DNA of 64,000 bases from Pedobacter sp. Leaf194 (GTDB taxonomy: Bacteria; Bacteroidota; Bacteroidia; Sphingobacteriales; Sphingobacteriaceae), in contig NZ_LMPU01000011.1 of the NCBI RefSeq assembly GCF_001423945.1, forward strand, positions 164,900 through 228,899, written 5' to 3'. Positions 35,401 to 43,458 of this stretch are shown piece after piece. Numbering within the stretch: position 1 is the first letter of the stretch; every line of letters begins with the position of its first letter. Under the pieces are notes generated by a model. The model saw only the letters and a program-made list of their open reading frames with translations, ran no database searches and had not been told where the DNA came from. A program made the translations under genes and the position numbers.

Positions 35401-35731
35401 ACCAAATGATGTTGTTGCAACAAACCTGGAGAGCTTTTACACTTCACTTTACGGTTCAGACCAGGCGGAAGGAAGTGTTTTTCGCACAGATTATTTGAAG
35501 TTCAGGGAAGCGAATATCACATTTGCTTTTGGACAGGTTTTTCTGAAGAAAATTGGTTTCACTAAGCTAACCATTGGCGCTTATGGAAGAAATCTGTTTA
35601 TCTGGTCGCCCTGGCCAGCCTTCGATCCTGAGTTTGGTACCTTGTCGGGAACCGATATTGTTCAAGGTTTTGAAACCGGACAGCTACCGGCAACCAGAAC
35701 TTATGGTGTACGTTTAGTTGTGGGCTTATAA
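32423..35731 (+). CDS. SusC/RagA-family TonB-dependent receptor
   Basis: 1102 aa. An N-terminal extension precedes a signal (LLFITFFCTNSVFAQ), then a carboxypeptidase-regulatory-like beta domain (VKGTVLDEDDNQPLIGVTI), a plug (LSGKVAGLNLVR, VLKGPGASALYGQRGANGAIIITTKSG) and a C-terminal 22-strand barrel ending in VRLVVGL. Outer-membrane importer with SusD as lid. The first ATG is used; a shorter start further in would still keep the signal. Confidence 0.95.
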   Translation: MNEISTQQKCRFQCVWPVTGSKPDNLKKHQVLTSYRRLLKLLSFLLFITFFCTNSVFAQQSQQNITVKGTVLDEDDNQPLIGVTITDGNKKTLGSTNNDGVYSVSVPKGTTVVFNMLGFTAVRRVFEKNETNITIRLKSSSSQLNDVVVTALGIKREEKSLGYSTTKVDSTAFTNAVASNWTDALSGKVAGLNLVRNSGPAASNKIILRGENNLTGDNEALIVIDGVVASSSARRTAASSGGVYGTSGDIMPPDFGSALNDLNPDDIESVTVLKGPGASALYGQRGANGAIIITTKSGGKNSKKLNITFTSNSTWEQVSKSPDIQNQYGQGQFGVSYFSYGATEDGPSTNGTSASWGAPFANGGMYYQYDPITKTRGLTRTPWVAYDNPVDAFFQTGFESSNSVSLDGTYKKVGMRFSASHGDNEWIVPNTGLERTSASFSANADVTKKLNINFKAAYNNRHSDNLPATGYGNQSLMYWFMFAQPNVNTDWYRDYFAPGKENVQFVNITTTNPESPYAISEQYINKQRRNGILSSLQANYKFTNELSLLVRGSIDYNHDIRETQRPWDAAGNKFAQGSYRLQDIDSYEINADFLLKYDKKITEDLRMTANLGGSQMRNQYSKSELRADGLVVPGLYSLTNNANPLVSVPDTARYRINSFYAAISFSYKNYLYLDLTGRQDWSSTLATPFRTDNVGFFYPSASASFILSDFWKLPSQISFFKLRASISQVGSGGTTPYRTAYNYNLASNGIYPDSAMTNPSILPNPNLKPLKTTTIEVGTELRLFKNRLNFDFAAYLGNTKNQILSRIVDRATGYNVAVFNVGKVENKGIEIAVNGTPVQAGKFKWELTGTFTANRNKIVELADSSVVLRTGALGGGQIVANVGGSMGDLYGNGYLRSPDGQIIYDANTGNAKTSTGLVFLGNTMPKFRFSFGTTLTYGRFSVNGLFDAQLGAVAHSLTFSRMAALGKLNLTLPGRYNGVIGDGVVQNANGTFRPNDVVATNLESFYTSLYGSDQAEGSVFRTDYLKFREANITFAFGQVFLKKIGFTKLTIGAYGRNLFIWSPWPAFDPEFGTLSGTDIVQGFETGQLPATRTYGVRLVVGL

Positions 35732-35740
35732 AAAAATAGT

Positions 35741-37309
35741 ATGAAAACGATAAATAGACTAACTAAATATATATTACTTGCAGCAGTCAGCGTAACGGCG
35801 CTTTCCTGCAAAAAAGATTTTAACGAAGTAAATACCGACCCGATTGGCAAATCATCGGTAACTGCCAGTCAGCTTTTGGCACCGGCGCTGGTAAATGTTT
35901 TATCGGCAAATATGGTGCGTAACCGCAACTTTAACAATGAGTTGATGCAGGTTACAGTAGACATTAGCGATTCAGAGGGAAAAGTTTTTAGGTACGATGT
36001 TAGGCGCACCTGGGCAGATTATACCTGGAATTCCTGGTATCTTGAATTGACAAACCTTCGTGATATTTACACCATCGCCAACAGGCCGGAATCCTTAAAT
36101 GCATCTTACAAAGGGATTTCCCTAATAACACAAGCATGGGTATTTCAGTTGTTAACAGATGTTTATGGCGATGTACCTTACACGCAGGCAAATCAAGGAA
36201 AGGATGGAGTTTTTGAGCCGGTTTTCGATAAACAAAAAGATATTTACTTAGACTTGTTTAGCAAACTGGAGGAGGCGAATAAATTATTGTCTGAAGGGAA
36301 GGGAATTGCCGCAAGTAGTGATCCGGTTTACCAGGGCGATATAAGTAAGTGGCGCAGATTCGGAAACGCTCTTTACTTAAGGCTGTTACTTCGTATTTCC
36401 GGCAAAGCCGAGGTTAGCGCTCAGGCGATTGCGAAAATTAAAGAAATAGCTGAAACCAATAAATCAGCTTATCCAATAATGGAAAACAATACCCACACCG
36501 CGAAAATATTATGGAATGGAACCAATAGCAGTACATCTGTCTATTCGTCGCCTTTTATGATAAATGTACGGGCGGTGGATTTTAGAACACCAGCGATAAC
36601 CAGCTTTTTTATTGGTAACCTCGCCAATTGGGCAGATCCACGTGTAAATACAACTTTCGGGGTAAATGGTGTAAGCAGATTTGGCATTTCGCCGGGGCCG
36701 GCTGGTTTAATTGGCGTACCGAGTGGTTATGACGCAGGTACATCTATACTAAAACAATCTTACTTCTATTCTGACGCACAAAATGCAGGTGTTACCTTAC
36801 AAACCGATCCGTATACCGGCATCATCATGAATTGCGCTGAAGTTGATTTTATTCTGGCCGAGGCGGCAGCTAAAGGATGGATTTCCGGAACCGGTGAAAG
36901 TTATTATTTAAAAGGCATTGCCGATGCAATTAATTATTGGTTGCCCACCCGCTTTACTACTGTTTCTGACCCAGCCTTTACCAACTACGTTATTGCTGCA
37001 GATATAAACTGGAATAACAGTTTGCCTTTGGAAAATACGGCAGCTAACTCATCAAGTAAAATGCAGCTGATTCATTTGCAAAAATATTACGCAATGTTTT
37101 TAGTCGATTTTCAGCAATGGATTGAGTACCGCAGAACCGGCCATCCGTTTCTTCAAAAAGGCACAGGACTTGCAAATGGTGGTAGAATGCCTGCCCGGTT
37201 AAATTATCCTTTAGTTACACAATCAACCAATCCAACAAGTTATAGAAATGCCGTGGCATCGCAGGGTGCTGATGACATTAATACACTTGTTTGGTGGCAA
37301 AAACCTTAA
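35741..37309 (+). CDS. SusD/RagB-family outer-membrane lipoprotein
   Basis: 522 aa, nine bases after SusC. Lipobox ends at Cys23 (VTALSC). SusD-like-2 features: NTDPIGKSSVTASQLLAPAL, ISLITQAWVFQLLTDVYGDVPYTQA, and FILAEAAAKGW. It forms the lid of the SusC channel and binds ligand at the cell surface. Confidence 0.93.
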   Translation: MKTINRLTKYILLAAVSVTALSCKKDFNEVNTDPIGKSSVTASQLLAPALVNVLSANMVRNRNFNNELMQVTVDISDSEGKVFRYDVRRTWADYTWNSWYLELTNLRDIYTIANRPESLNASYKGISLITQAWVFQLLTDVYGDVPYTQANQGKDGVFEPVFDKQKDIYLDLFSKLEEANKLLSEGKGIAASSDPVYQGDISKWRRFGNALYLRLLLRISGKAEVSAQAIAKIKEIAETNKSAYPIMENNTHTAKILWNGTNSSTSVYSSPFMINVRAVDFRTPAITSFFIGNLANWADPRVNTTFGVNGVSRFGISPGPAGLIGVPSGYDAGTSILKQSYFYSDAQNAGVTLQTDPYTGIIMNCAEVDFILAEAAAKGWISGTGESYYLKGIADAINYWLPTRFTTVSDPAFTNYVIAADINWNNSLPLENTAANSSSKMQLIHLQKYYAMFLVDFQQWIEYRRTGHPFLQKGTGLANGGRMPARLNYPLVTQSTNPTSYRNAVASQGADDINTLVWWQKP

Positions 37310-37326
37310 TCATATCAAAAATTAAT

Positions 37327-38835
37327 ATGAAAAAGACAATATTTTATATCAGTGCACTAATTTTATTTTGTGCCACTTGGATGGGCTGCAAGCGTGAAAC
37401 CGATTACATTGGCGTTTCCGTTAGTCCTTATATTTCTAATTTTGATTTGCGGAAGCTTTTTAGAAATTCAGATATTACGTTAAACAATGAAAATCTTGGC
37501 GGCGCCGATTTCATAAAAGGTGTGGTAATTTCAAATCAAACGGGAAGCAATGCGCCAAGTGGCTTGCTGGTTTTACAAAATAGCCGCATTGCCGGCAGTG
37601 GCATTGATTCGTTACGCGGTATCGCAATCAATATTGGCGCCGACGCAGCAAAATACATTCCCGGCGACTCTGTGCATGTGCGCATAACAGGTGCTACACT
37701 TAAAAAGGTTAGCGGAATGTTGCAGTTGGCAGGCGTGCTTGCCTCGAACATAGAGAAAAAAGCATCGGGGAGAGCCATTATTACAAGAGCTGTAAATACT
37801 GCAGCGCTGGCAAGCAGACCTGGGTTCTACGAGAGTACATTAATTACGATAAGCAAAGGAAATGTAGACCCGGTACCAACTTCAACTACGAAAGTTGTGG
37901 GTGATAAGACCATCAATGATGGTTACGGAACGGCGGTTGTTCATACAGAAGCCACTTCTACATTCGCCAATGAAACCATAACACCATTTGCAGATTTTAC
38001 TGGTATTGTTTTTAATACTGCTACCGGTCCGCAAGTTTGGCCACGTACTTTTGATGATATTTTCCCGCTTGCGGTAATTAAGCCATCGGCCCTGGTAATT
38101 ACGGGTTATTTAACAGATCCAAGTGGTTCTGACGCTAATTACGAGTACATACAGTTTAAAGCAACCAGAGATATCGATTTCAGCGCAACACCATATTCAG
38201 TTGTGGTGTGCAATAATGCAGGCATTTTAGCTGCTCCGGCCACTGGATGGGCATTGGGTGATATCAGAACCTATAAAATAAACCTGAACACAGGCTCAGT
38301 TAAAAAAGGACAGTTTTGTTATGTAGGAGGTAATAAAAATATTTGGGGAGCCGGCACAACTAACATCGCATCTGGTGTTTGGATTAGTAGCACACAATAT
38401 TCTACTGTGAACAGTGTTGATTTTGGAACTGCCACATCCAACTTGTTGGCGAACAGTGGCAATGTTGCCGGCATTGCTGTTTTCGAAGGGCTTGTGGTAA
38501 CCGGAAACAGTATCCCGCTGGATGTAATTATGTACGGAGGTAACGGGGCGGTTTATGCCGCAGGGCCGCCAGAGGCTGGTTATCGAATCACAAATACAGA
38601 TAAGTACAGTACGATTCAAAACAGAAAAGCAGTGGCGTTTTATGGAGCCGGAACAAATACAAGTAAATTTGCATTTCCATCTACCGCAGGTTATTTCACA
38701 ATGCTTGGAGGTGTTTACGATGCCAAAACAGGTTTGTGGAGTACGGGAAGGGCCGCACAGTTCATCCAGCTTACTCCAACTTCACCTTTAACCACAATTG
38801 AAACTCAGGCCGGCTTTACCACCATCGTTAACTAG
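37327..38835 (+). CDS. DUF5689-type surface lipoprotein
   Basis: 502 aa from ATG 37327, with lipobox ATWMGC. The N-terminal part (ISNFDLRKLFRNSDI, GADFIKGVVISNQTGSN, PGDSVHVRITGATLKK) resembles the DUF5689 module found with SusCD pairs. The C-terminal half is Gly/Thr-rich and beta-like. It probably binds ligand or bridges to the SusCD complex; no catalytic motif is visible. The start at 37291 overlapping SusD was rejected because it puts 12 residues before the signal. Confidence 0.78.
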   Translation: MKKTIFYISALILFCATWMGCKRETDYIGVSVSPYISNFDLRKLFRNSDITLNNENLGGADFIKGVVISNQTGSNAPSGLLVLQNSRIAGSGIDSLRGIAINIGADAAKYIPGDSVHVRITGATLKKVSGMLQLAGVLASNIEKKASGRAIITRAVNTAALASRPGFYESTLITISKGNVDPVPTSTTKVVGDKTINDGYGTAVVHTEATSTFANETITPFADFTGIVFNTATGPQVWPRTFDDIFPLAVIKPSALVITGYLTDPSGSDANYEYIQFKATRDIDFSATPYSVVVCNNAGILAAPATGWALGDIRTYKINLNTGSVKKGQFCYVGGNKNIWGAGTTNIASGVWISSTQYSTVNSVDFGTATSNLLANSGNVAGIAVFEGLVVTGNSIPLDVIMYGGNGAVYAAGPPEAGYRITNTDKYSTIQNRKAVAFYGAGTNTSKFAFPSTAGYFTMLGGVYDAKTGLWSTGRAAQFIQLTPTSPLTTIETQAGFTTIVN

Positions 38836-38861
38836 CCAGCATAACAGTTATAATATTCTAT

Positions 38862-38905
38862 TGGGCTTGTCGAAATAAAAGAAATGTTTTGGCAAGCCCG
38901 ATAAA
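38862..38905 (+). other. Hairpin between the DUF5689 gene and the phosphoesterase
   Basis: GGGCTTG / CAAGCCC, a seven-pair stem with a 23-base loop in an 89-base gap inside the operon. No long T-run follows, so it may be an RNA-processing or partial-termination site separating surface-binding genes from enzymes. Confidence 0.45.
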
Positions 38906-38924
38906 AATCATCTTATCCTAAAAA

Positions 38925-40334
38925 ATGAATAGAAGATCCTTTATTCAGAAATCGGCAATATTAGGCACCACGTTGTTTGTTAGCCTTAAATCATTTTCGT
39001 TTACAAGTTTATCAGAGCGTAAAATCTCGGGTAAAGTAATTAGCAAAGGCAAGGGTATAGCAAACGTGGTCGTGTCCGATGGATTTAATGTAGTACAAAC
39101 TGATAAGTCGGGCAATTACATCATAGAGGTAAATCCAATGGCGAAATTTATCTGGATAAGTACACCGGCCGGATACGAATTTAAAACAGAAAGTTATATT
39201 GCTAAACACTACGAAAGCGCTCTGGGTACAAACAGCTTAAACTTCGAGCTTAGCAAACTAAAGCAGGATGATAACCGCCATAATTTTATAATCTGGGCCG
39301 ATCCTCAGGTAAAAAATAAAAAAGACGTTCAGCAAATGATGGAAACCTCTGTTCCTGATACCATCAAAACCATCAAAGCAATGGACCCAAAAATCCCTGT
39401 TCATGGGGTTACCGTTGGCGACATTGTGTGGGATAACCATGAGCTATTCGCTGATTACAATACAGCAGTAGCTGCTATGGGCATTCCGTTTTTTCAGGCG
39501 CTGGGTAATCATGATATGGACTACCGGATGGGTGGCGATGAAACCTCCGATAAAACTTTTCAGGAACATTACGGGCCAACTTATTATTCCTTTAATAGGG
39601 GTAAGGCGCATTATGTAGTTCTTGATGATGTTAGATACCTGGGCGTAGAGCGAACTTATGATGGCTTTATTACGCAGGCACAGCTGGACTGGCTGGCTAA
39701 AGATCTCAAATTTATATCGAAAGATGCTTTGGTCATCATAAATCTTCATATTCCTGTGCACAATGCGGTTAAAAACAATGCCGATTTTTATGCAGTTTTA
39801 GCTGGCTTTAATAACGTTCACATTATGTCGGGGCACACGCATTACAACCGTAACGTGATAACCAACGGCATTTTTGAACACAACCATGGTGCGGTTTGTG
39901 GCGCATGGTGGACTGGCCCGATTTGCGAAGACGGAACACCTCGTGGTTATGGCGTTTACGAGGTTGATGGAACGGATTTAAAATGGTACTATCAGCCAAC
40001 CGGTTCTACACAAAAGGAACAGGTTCATATTTATGTTGATGAACTTACCAACCAAAAGCGGCTTATCGCAAACGTATGGAATTGGGATCCAAAATGGAAG
40101 GTTGAATACTTTTTAGATGGAAAGGCAATGGGCGTTCTCGAACAGCAGAAAGGTTACGATCCGTTATCGGTAAGTTTATATAAAGGTCCTACTTTGCCGG
40201 CAGGAAGAACTTTTCCCGAGCCGAGTAAAACTGATCACTTATTTGTAGCCCATTTCGAACCCTCCGTTAAACAGGTTAAGATTGTGGCGACAGATAGATT
40301 TGGTGTAAAATATCAGGCTGATTTTACTGCTTAA
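38925..40334 (+). CDS. Calcineurin-like metallophosphoesterase, exported
   Basis: 469 aa. An RRSFIQKS start with a hydrophobic run suggests export. Residues 32-110 form a beta-sandwich N-domain; the phosphoesterase domain has ADPQ (Asp126, Gln128), GDIVWD (Asp166), GNHD (Asn195, His196), NLHIPVH and GHTHYNR; a C-terminal beta domain follows. DxQ instead of DxH in motif I fits the MetallophosN/C family. Expected activity is phosphomono- or phosphodiester hydrolysis in the periplasm. Confidence 0.9.
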   Translation: MNRRSFIQKSAILGTTLFVSLKSFSFTSLSERKISGKVISKGKGIANVVVSDGFNVVQTDKSGNYIIEVNPMAKFIWISTPAGYEFKTESYIAKHYESALGTNSLNFELSKLKQDDNRHNFIIWADPQVKNKKDVQQMMETSVPDTIKTIKAMDPKIPVHGVTVGDIVWDNHELFADYNTAVAAMGIPFFQALGNHDMDYRMGGDETSDKTFQEHYGPTYYSFNRGKAHYVVLDDVRYLGVERTYDGFITQAQLDWLAKDLKFISKDALVIINLHIPVHNAVKNNADFYAVLAGFNNVHIMSGHTHYNRNVITNGIFEHNHGAVCGAWWTGPICEDGTPRGYGVYEVDGTDLKWYYQPTGSTQKEQVHIYVDELTNQKRLIANVWNWDPKWKVEYFLDGKAMGVLEQQKGYDPLSVSLYKGPTLPAGRTFPEPSKTDHLFVAHFEPSVKQVKIVATDRFGVKYQADFTA

Positions 40335-40345
40335 AAAACTTAAAT

Positions 40346-41245
40346 ATGAAACTTTTGAAATCTCTATCGGTAATCCTTATAACTGGTATTTCGGTTAACG
40401 CAAGTGCCCAGATTGCACAATTTCCGGCTTTTAGTGCAGAGGCACACCGTGGTGGCCGGGGCTTGTGGCCAGAAAATACCATCATCGCCATGCAGAATGT
40501 GATGAAAATTGATGGCATTACTACGCTCGAAATGGATACACACATTACAAAGGACGGGAAAGTTGTGGTAACGCATGATGATTATCTTAGTCCTGGTTTT
40601 ATGCTTACTGCAAGCGGAGAAGATATCCCGGCAACAGATGCTAAGAAATATCCAATTTTTCAGATGGATTATAAAGATTTAAAAGCGTTTGATTTGGGTA
40701 CAAAACCTTTGGCTGGTTTCCCTCGTCAGCAAAAGATTAAAACCTACATTCCTTTGCTCGAAGAATTAATTGATGCCGTACAAAAAGACATCAAAGCGAA
40801 TAAAAGAAAACAGGTGTTTTATAATATTGAAACCAAATGTGATATTGCCGGAGATGGTATTACAAATCCTGAACCTGCCGTTTTTGTGAAAAAGCTTATG
40901 GATGTTATCGAGAAGAAAAAAATAACGCCGTATGTTGTAATTCAGTCTTTCGATAAGCGAACCATTCAAATCCTTCACGAGAAATATCCAAATGTTAAAA
41001 CTTCGTTTTTGGTTGCAAACAAAAAAACTTACGAAGAAAACATTACCGACTTAGGCTATAAACCTTTTATTTTAAGCCCGGTTTGGCAAATGGTAACCGA
41101 CGAAATGATTAAAAAGGCACATGCCGACGGCGTAAAAGTAATCCCATGGACAGTAAACAAAGTTGAAGACATGAATGCACTGCGGACTTTAGGCGTTGAT
41201 GGAATTATTTCTGACTATCCGGATTTACTGGTTCAATCTAAATAA
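40346..41245 (+). CDS. Glycerophosphodiester phosphodiesterase, exported
   Basis: 299 aa with a signal (ILITGISVNASAQ). GDPD core residues are His34, Arg35 (EAHRGGRG), Glu43 (WPENT), Glu62, Asp64 (LEMDTH) and His77 (VVVTHDD). It would release glycerol 3-phosphate from glycerophosphodiesters such as deacylated phospholipids. Eleven bases after the metallophosphoesterase. Confidence 0.92.
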   Translation: MKLLKSLSVILITGISVNASAQIAQFPAFSAEAHRGGRGLWPENTIIAMQNVMKIDGITTLEMDTHITKDGKVVVTHDDYLSPGFMLTASGEDIPATDAKKYPIFQMDYKDLKAFDLGTKPLAGFPRQQKIKTYIPLLEELIDAVQKDIKANKRKQVFYNIETKCDIAGDGITNPEPAVFVKKLMDVIEKKKITPYVVIQSFDKRTIQILHEKYPNVKTSFLVANKKTYEENITDLGYKPFILSPVWQMVTDEMIKKAHADGVKVIPWTVNKVEDMNALRTLGVDGIISDYPDLLVQSK

Positions 41246-41268
41246 TTATCTTTAAATAAAAATGATTT

Positions 41269-41961
41269 ATGAAACTGCTTCCAAACAAATTAATTTTCGC
41301 TACCTGCTTTTTTCTTAGCGTTGGGTTAGGCGGTTTAAAGGCTCAAATTGTTAAATGGGACAGTACATATCGGCCGGGCAAATACGCAGAATTAGTGCAG
41401 AAGTTTAAAGCAGAACCAAAAACGAAAAAGGAATTTATTTTTTTAGGAAACAGCATTACCGCAGGCACGGATTGGGCAACGCTCTTAAATTTACCGCAGG
41501 CTAAAAACAGGGGCATTTCTGGCGATATCACTTTCGGTATTTTAGAAAGACTTCAGGAGGTTATCGACAGAAAACCAGCTAAGCTATTCATCCTGATCGG
41601 GATAAACGACATTTCGAGGAATATACCGGATAGCGTTATTTTGCGGAACTATAAAACAATGATAAGAAGAGTTGAAAGTCAGTCGAAACGAACGCACATT
41701 TATTTTAATACACTTTTGCCTGTTAATGCATCATTCGAAAAGTTCAAGAATCATTATGGAAAGGATAATCACATCCTTTGGCTGAATGACGAGATAAGAA
41801 AATTTGCTTCGAAAAAAGTTACCGTTGTTGATTTATACCCGGTTTTTGTAACTGATGATAAAAAACTAAAACCCGAGCTTACCAAAGATGGTTTGCACCT
41901 GCTTCCGGAAGGGTATAAAGTTTGGGCCGACTACCTCAACGCAAACGATTATCTGAAATAG
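41269..41961 (+). CDS. SGNH/GDSL hydrolase, exported
   Basis: 230 aa with a signal ending near GGLKAQ. Block I is FLGNSITAG with Ser62, block III IGINDISRNI, block V DGLHLLPEGY. This is the PAF-acetylhydrolase-like branch of esterases. Within this locus it may deacylate the imported or surface-bound ligand before the phosphodiesterases act. Last gene of the operon, closed by a strong terminator. Confidence 0.9.
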   Translation: MKLLPNKLIFATCFFLSVGLGGLKAQIVKWDSTYRPGKYAELVQKFKAEPKTKKEFIFLGNSITAGTDWATLLNLPQAKNRGISGDITFGILERLQEVIDRKPAKLFILIGINDISRNIPDSVILRNYKTMIRRVESQSKRTHIYFNTLLPVNASFEKFKNHYGKDNHILWLNDEIRKFASKKVTVVDLYPVFVTDDKKLKPELTKDGLHLLPEGYKVWADYLNANDYLK

Positions 41962-41982
41962 TTACCATTGCAGTTTATTATA

Positions 41983-42023
41983 AAACAGAAAAAGCGCTCG
42001 ATATTCGGGCGCTTTTTCTGTTT
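41983..42023. terminator. Terminator at the end of the SusCD operon
   Basis: Perfect 15-pair stem (AAACAGAAAAAGCGC and complement) with an 11-base loop; T-runs on both strands serve the convergent genes. Confidence 0.95.
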
Positions 42024-42034
42024 AAAATTTATTT

Positions 42035-42481
42035 TTAGCCTTGAGCCGGCGGACTTGAAACAACTGGTGCTTTATCTCTTCCTCGTCCCATTCCTCTTCT
42101 CATTTTCCCGGCTTTTTCTTTAGCCTCTGCCCTGAAGGCATCCAATTTTGATTTTTGGTCGTTGGTTAAAATCTGATCTAAATCGGCTTTGCTTTTTTCT
42201 AATTCGGCTTTGCGTTCTTTCATTTTTCCTTTTATTGCCGCCTTATCTTCGGTTCTGAAAGCCTCCATTTTCTTTGCCCTGTCCAATTCAATCGCATATA
42301 CTTTCTGCTTTTGATCGGCGGTCAGGCTTAATCTTTTTTCCATCATGCTTGTGCTTTTTTCGGCACGTTGCTCGACAGTTAATTTAGCCATTGGTCTTTT
42401 TGCCCGTTTGGCAGAATCTTGTGCAAAAGTTGCCGTAAATCCCATTACCGCAATTGCCATTGTTAAAATTAGTTTTTTCAT
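42035..42481 (-). CDS. Spy/CpxP-like periplasmic protein
   Basis: 148 aa from ATG 42481 with a cleavable signal (MAIAVMGFTATFAQ). The mature part is Lys/Glu/Ala/Met-rich and helical with LTxxQ motifs (KLTVEQ, SLTADQ) and a related ILTNDQ, as in Spy/CpxP chaperone-like and metal-sensing proteins. The tail is basic (MRRGMGRGRDK). It is 68 bases downstream of the S24 repressor gene and could be read through from it. Confidence 0.75.
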   Translation of the reverse strand: MKKLILTMAIAVMGFTATFAQDSAKRAKRPMAKLTVEQRAEKSTSMMEKRLSLTADQKQKVYAIELDRAKKMEAFRTEDKAAIKGKMKERKAELEKSKADLDQILTNDQKSKLDAFRAEAKEKAGKMRRGMGRGRDKAPVVSSPPAQG

Positions 42482-42549
42482 CTCTATGTGTTTTAAACTA
42501 ATAGATATAAAAAACGCACAACGGTTTAATCTCAACCTGTTAAAAGATG

Positions 42550-43326
42550 TTAATTCTTGTTTAACTGAGAAATAGATTTTTGCATTTGAGACATCATCTG
42601 CGTTAATGTTTCGATGGTTGGATCCGGTGCTGGCTCGGGTAAAGAAGTTGATATGTATGCTTTAGCCCGCCAGATTTCTAAAATATCATCTGCCGCTATT
42701 GTATAAGCATCGTATACTTTATTGTCAGAAATTAATTTTAAATCTTTATTTTCCCTGAAACGATTACCGGCTCTTTTATAAACAACACCTTCGTTTTTAC
42801 TAATAATTATGTAGGTTTCGCCAGTTTTAACTTCATTCCAGTTATCCAAATACTCACCAATAATAACGCTCCCTGGTTGTACCGGTAACATACTATCACC
42901 CATTATTTCAAAAGCACGAAAAGTTCCCTGGCGTAAAGCAGCAATTGGCAGCTGAAACTTTGGAAGGTCGCTTATATATTGAGGATCAGAAAAACCATTT
43001 AAATAACCTGCGCTCGCTTTCACAGGTACAAGTTCGATATTTTCATTATCGTTCGCATCAACCGAAATACTGAGTACCCTCAAGTTAGAACCCGAACTTT
43101 TTGGTTTGGGTTTCCAGCTGTCTGATATCTTTTCATTGATGAATTCATCTATCGTTAAATCAAAATATTCAGCTATTTTCTTTAGTAAATCATATTTTGG
43201 TTCAGCCCTGTCTTCTTCATACGCACCAATAAGCGATCGCTTTATCTCCATAATATCAGCGAATCCTTGCTGTGTATGGCCTTTTTTCTTCCTTAGGTAC
43301 TTTAAGTTGTTTGAAATATTCGACAT
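42550..43326 (-). CDS. XRE-type repressor with S24 (LexA-like) peptidase domain
   Basis: 258 aa. The N-terminal HTH is LKYLRKKKGHTQQGFADIMEIKRSLIGAYEEDRAEP; the C-terminal S24 domain has Ser145 in GDSMLPV and Lys184 in VVYKRAG, the LexA/CI catalytic pair. Ala106-Gly107 in KASAGYL is a plausible self-cleavage site. A Ser/Gln/Met-rich tail follows. It is probably a repressor released when cleavage is stimulated by RecA filaments or a similar signal. A divergent gene begins 132 bases away with repeats in between. No phage genes are near. Confidence 0.9.
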   Translation of the reverse strand: MSNISNNLKYLRKKKGHTQQGFADIMEIKRSLIGAYEEDRAEPKYDLLKKIAEYFDLTIDEFINEKISDSWKPKPKSSGSNLRVLSISVDANDNENIELVPVKASAGYLNGFSDPQYISDLPKFQLPIAALRQGTFRAFEIMGDSMLPVQPGSVIIGEYLDNWNEVKTGETYIIISKNEGVVYKRAGNRFRENKDLKLISDNKVYDAYTIAADDILEIWRAKAYISTSLPEPAPDPTIETLTQMMSQMQKSISQLNKN

Positions 43327-43355
43327 AAAAATAAATTTTAAAATAAATTTGGAAA

Positions 43356-43372
43356 TACTAAAATAGTTAGTA
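43356..43372. promoter_or_regulatory. Palindrome near the repressor gene
   Basis: TACTAA-AATAG-TTAGTA, six-base half-sites with a five-base spacer, 30 bases upstream of the repressor start. A further half-site GTTAGTA is at 43389-43395. Likely operator for the S24 repressor (autoregulation). Confidence 0.6.
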
Positions 43373-43422
43373 ATTTTATGCTCATAAAGTTAGTAATATT
43401 ATTTTGATTTGCAAGAAGGTAT

Positions 43423-43437
43423 ACTAAATAGTTTAGT
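43423..43437. promoter_or_regulatory. Palindrome near the GIY-YIG-fold gene
   Basis: ACTAAA-TAG-TTTAGT, closely like the site at 43356 (both contain TACTAAA and a TTAGT arm), 21 bases before the ATG at 43459. Placement suits repression of the divergent gene. Confidence 0.6.
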
Positions 43438-43458
43438 TTTAATTTTAAACACGTTATT

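Noticed and set aside
32423..38835. Classical polysaccharide utilisation locus
   Set aside because: No glycoside hydrolase, lyase or sugar-sensing regulator is present; the enzymes are phosphoesterases and an SGNH esterase.
42550..43326. Prophage indicated by a CI-like repressor
   Set aside because: No integrase, structural, lysis or replication genes are nearby; neighbours are ordinary chromosomal genes.
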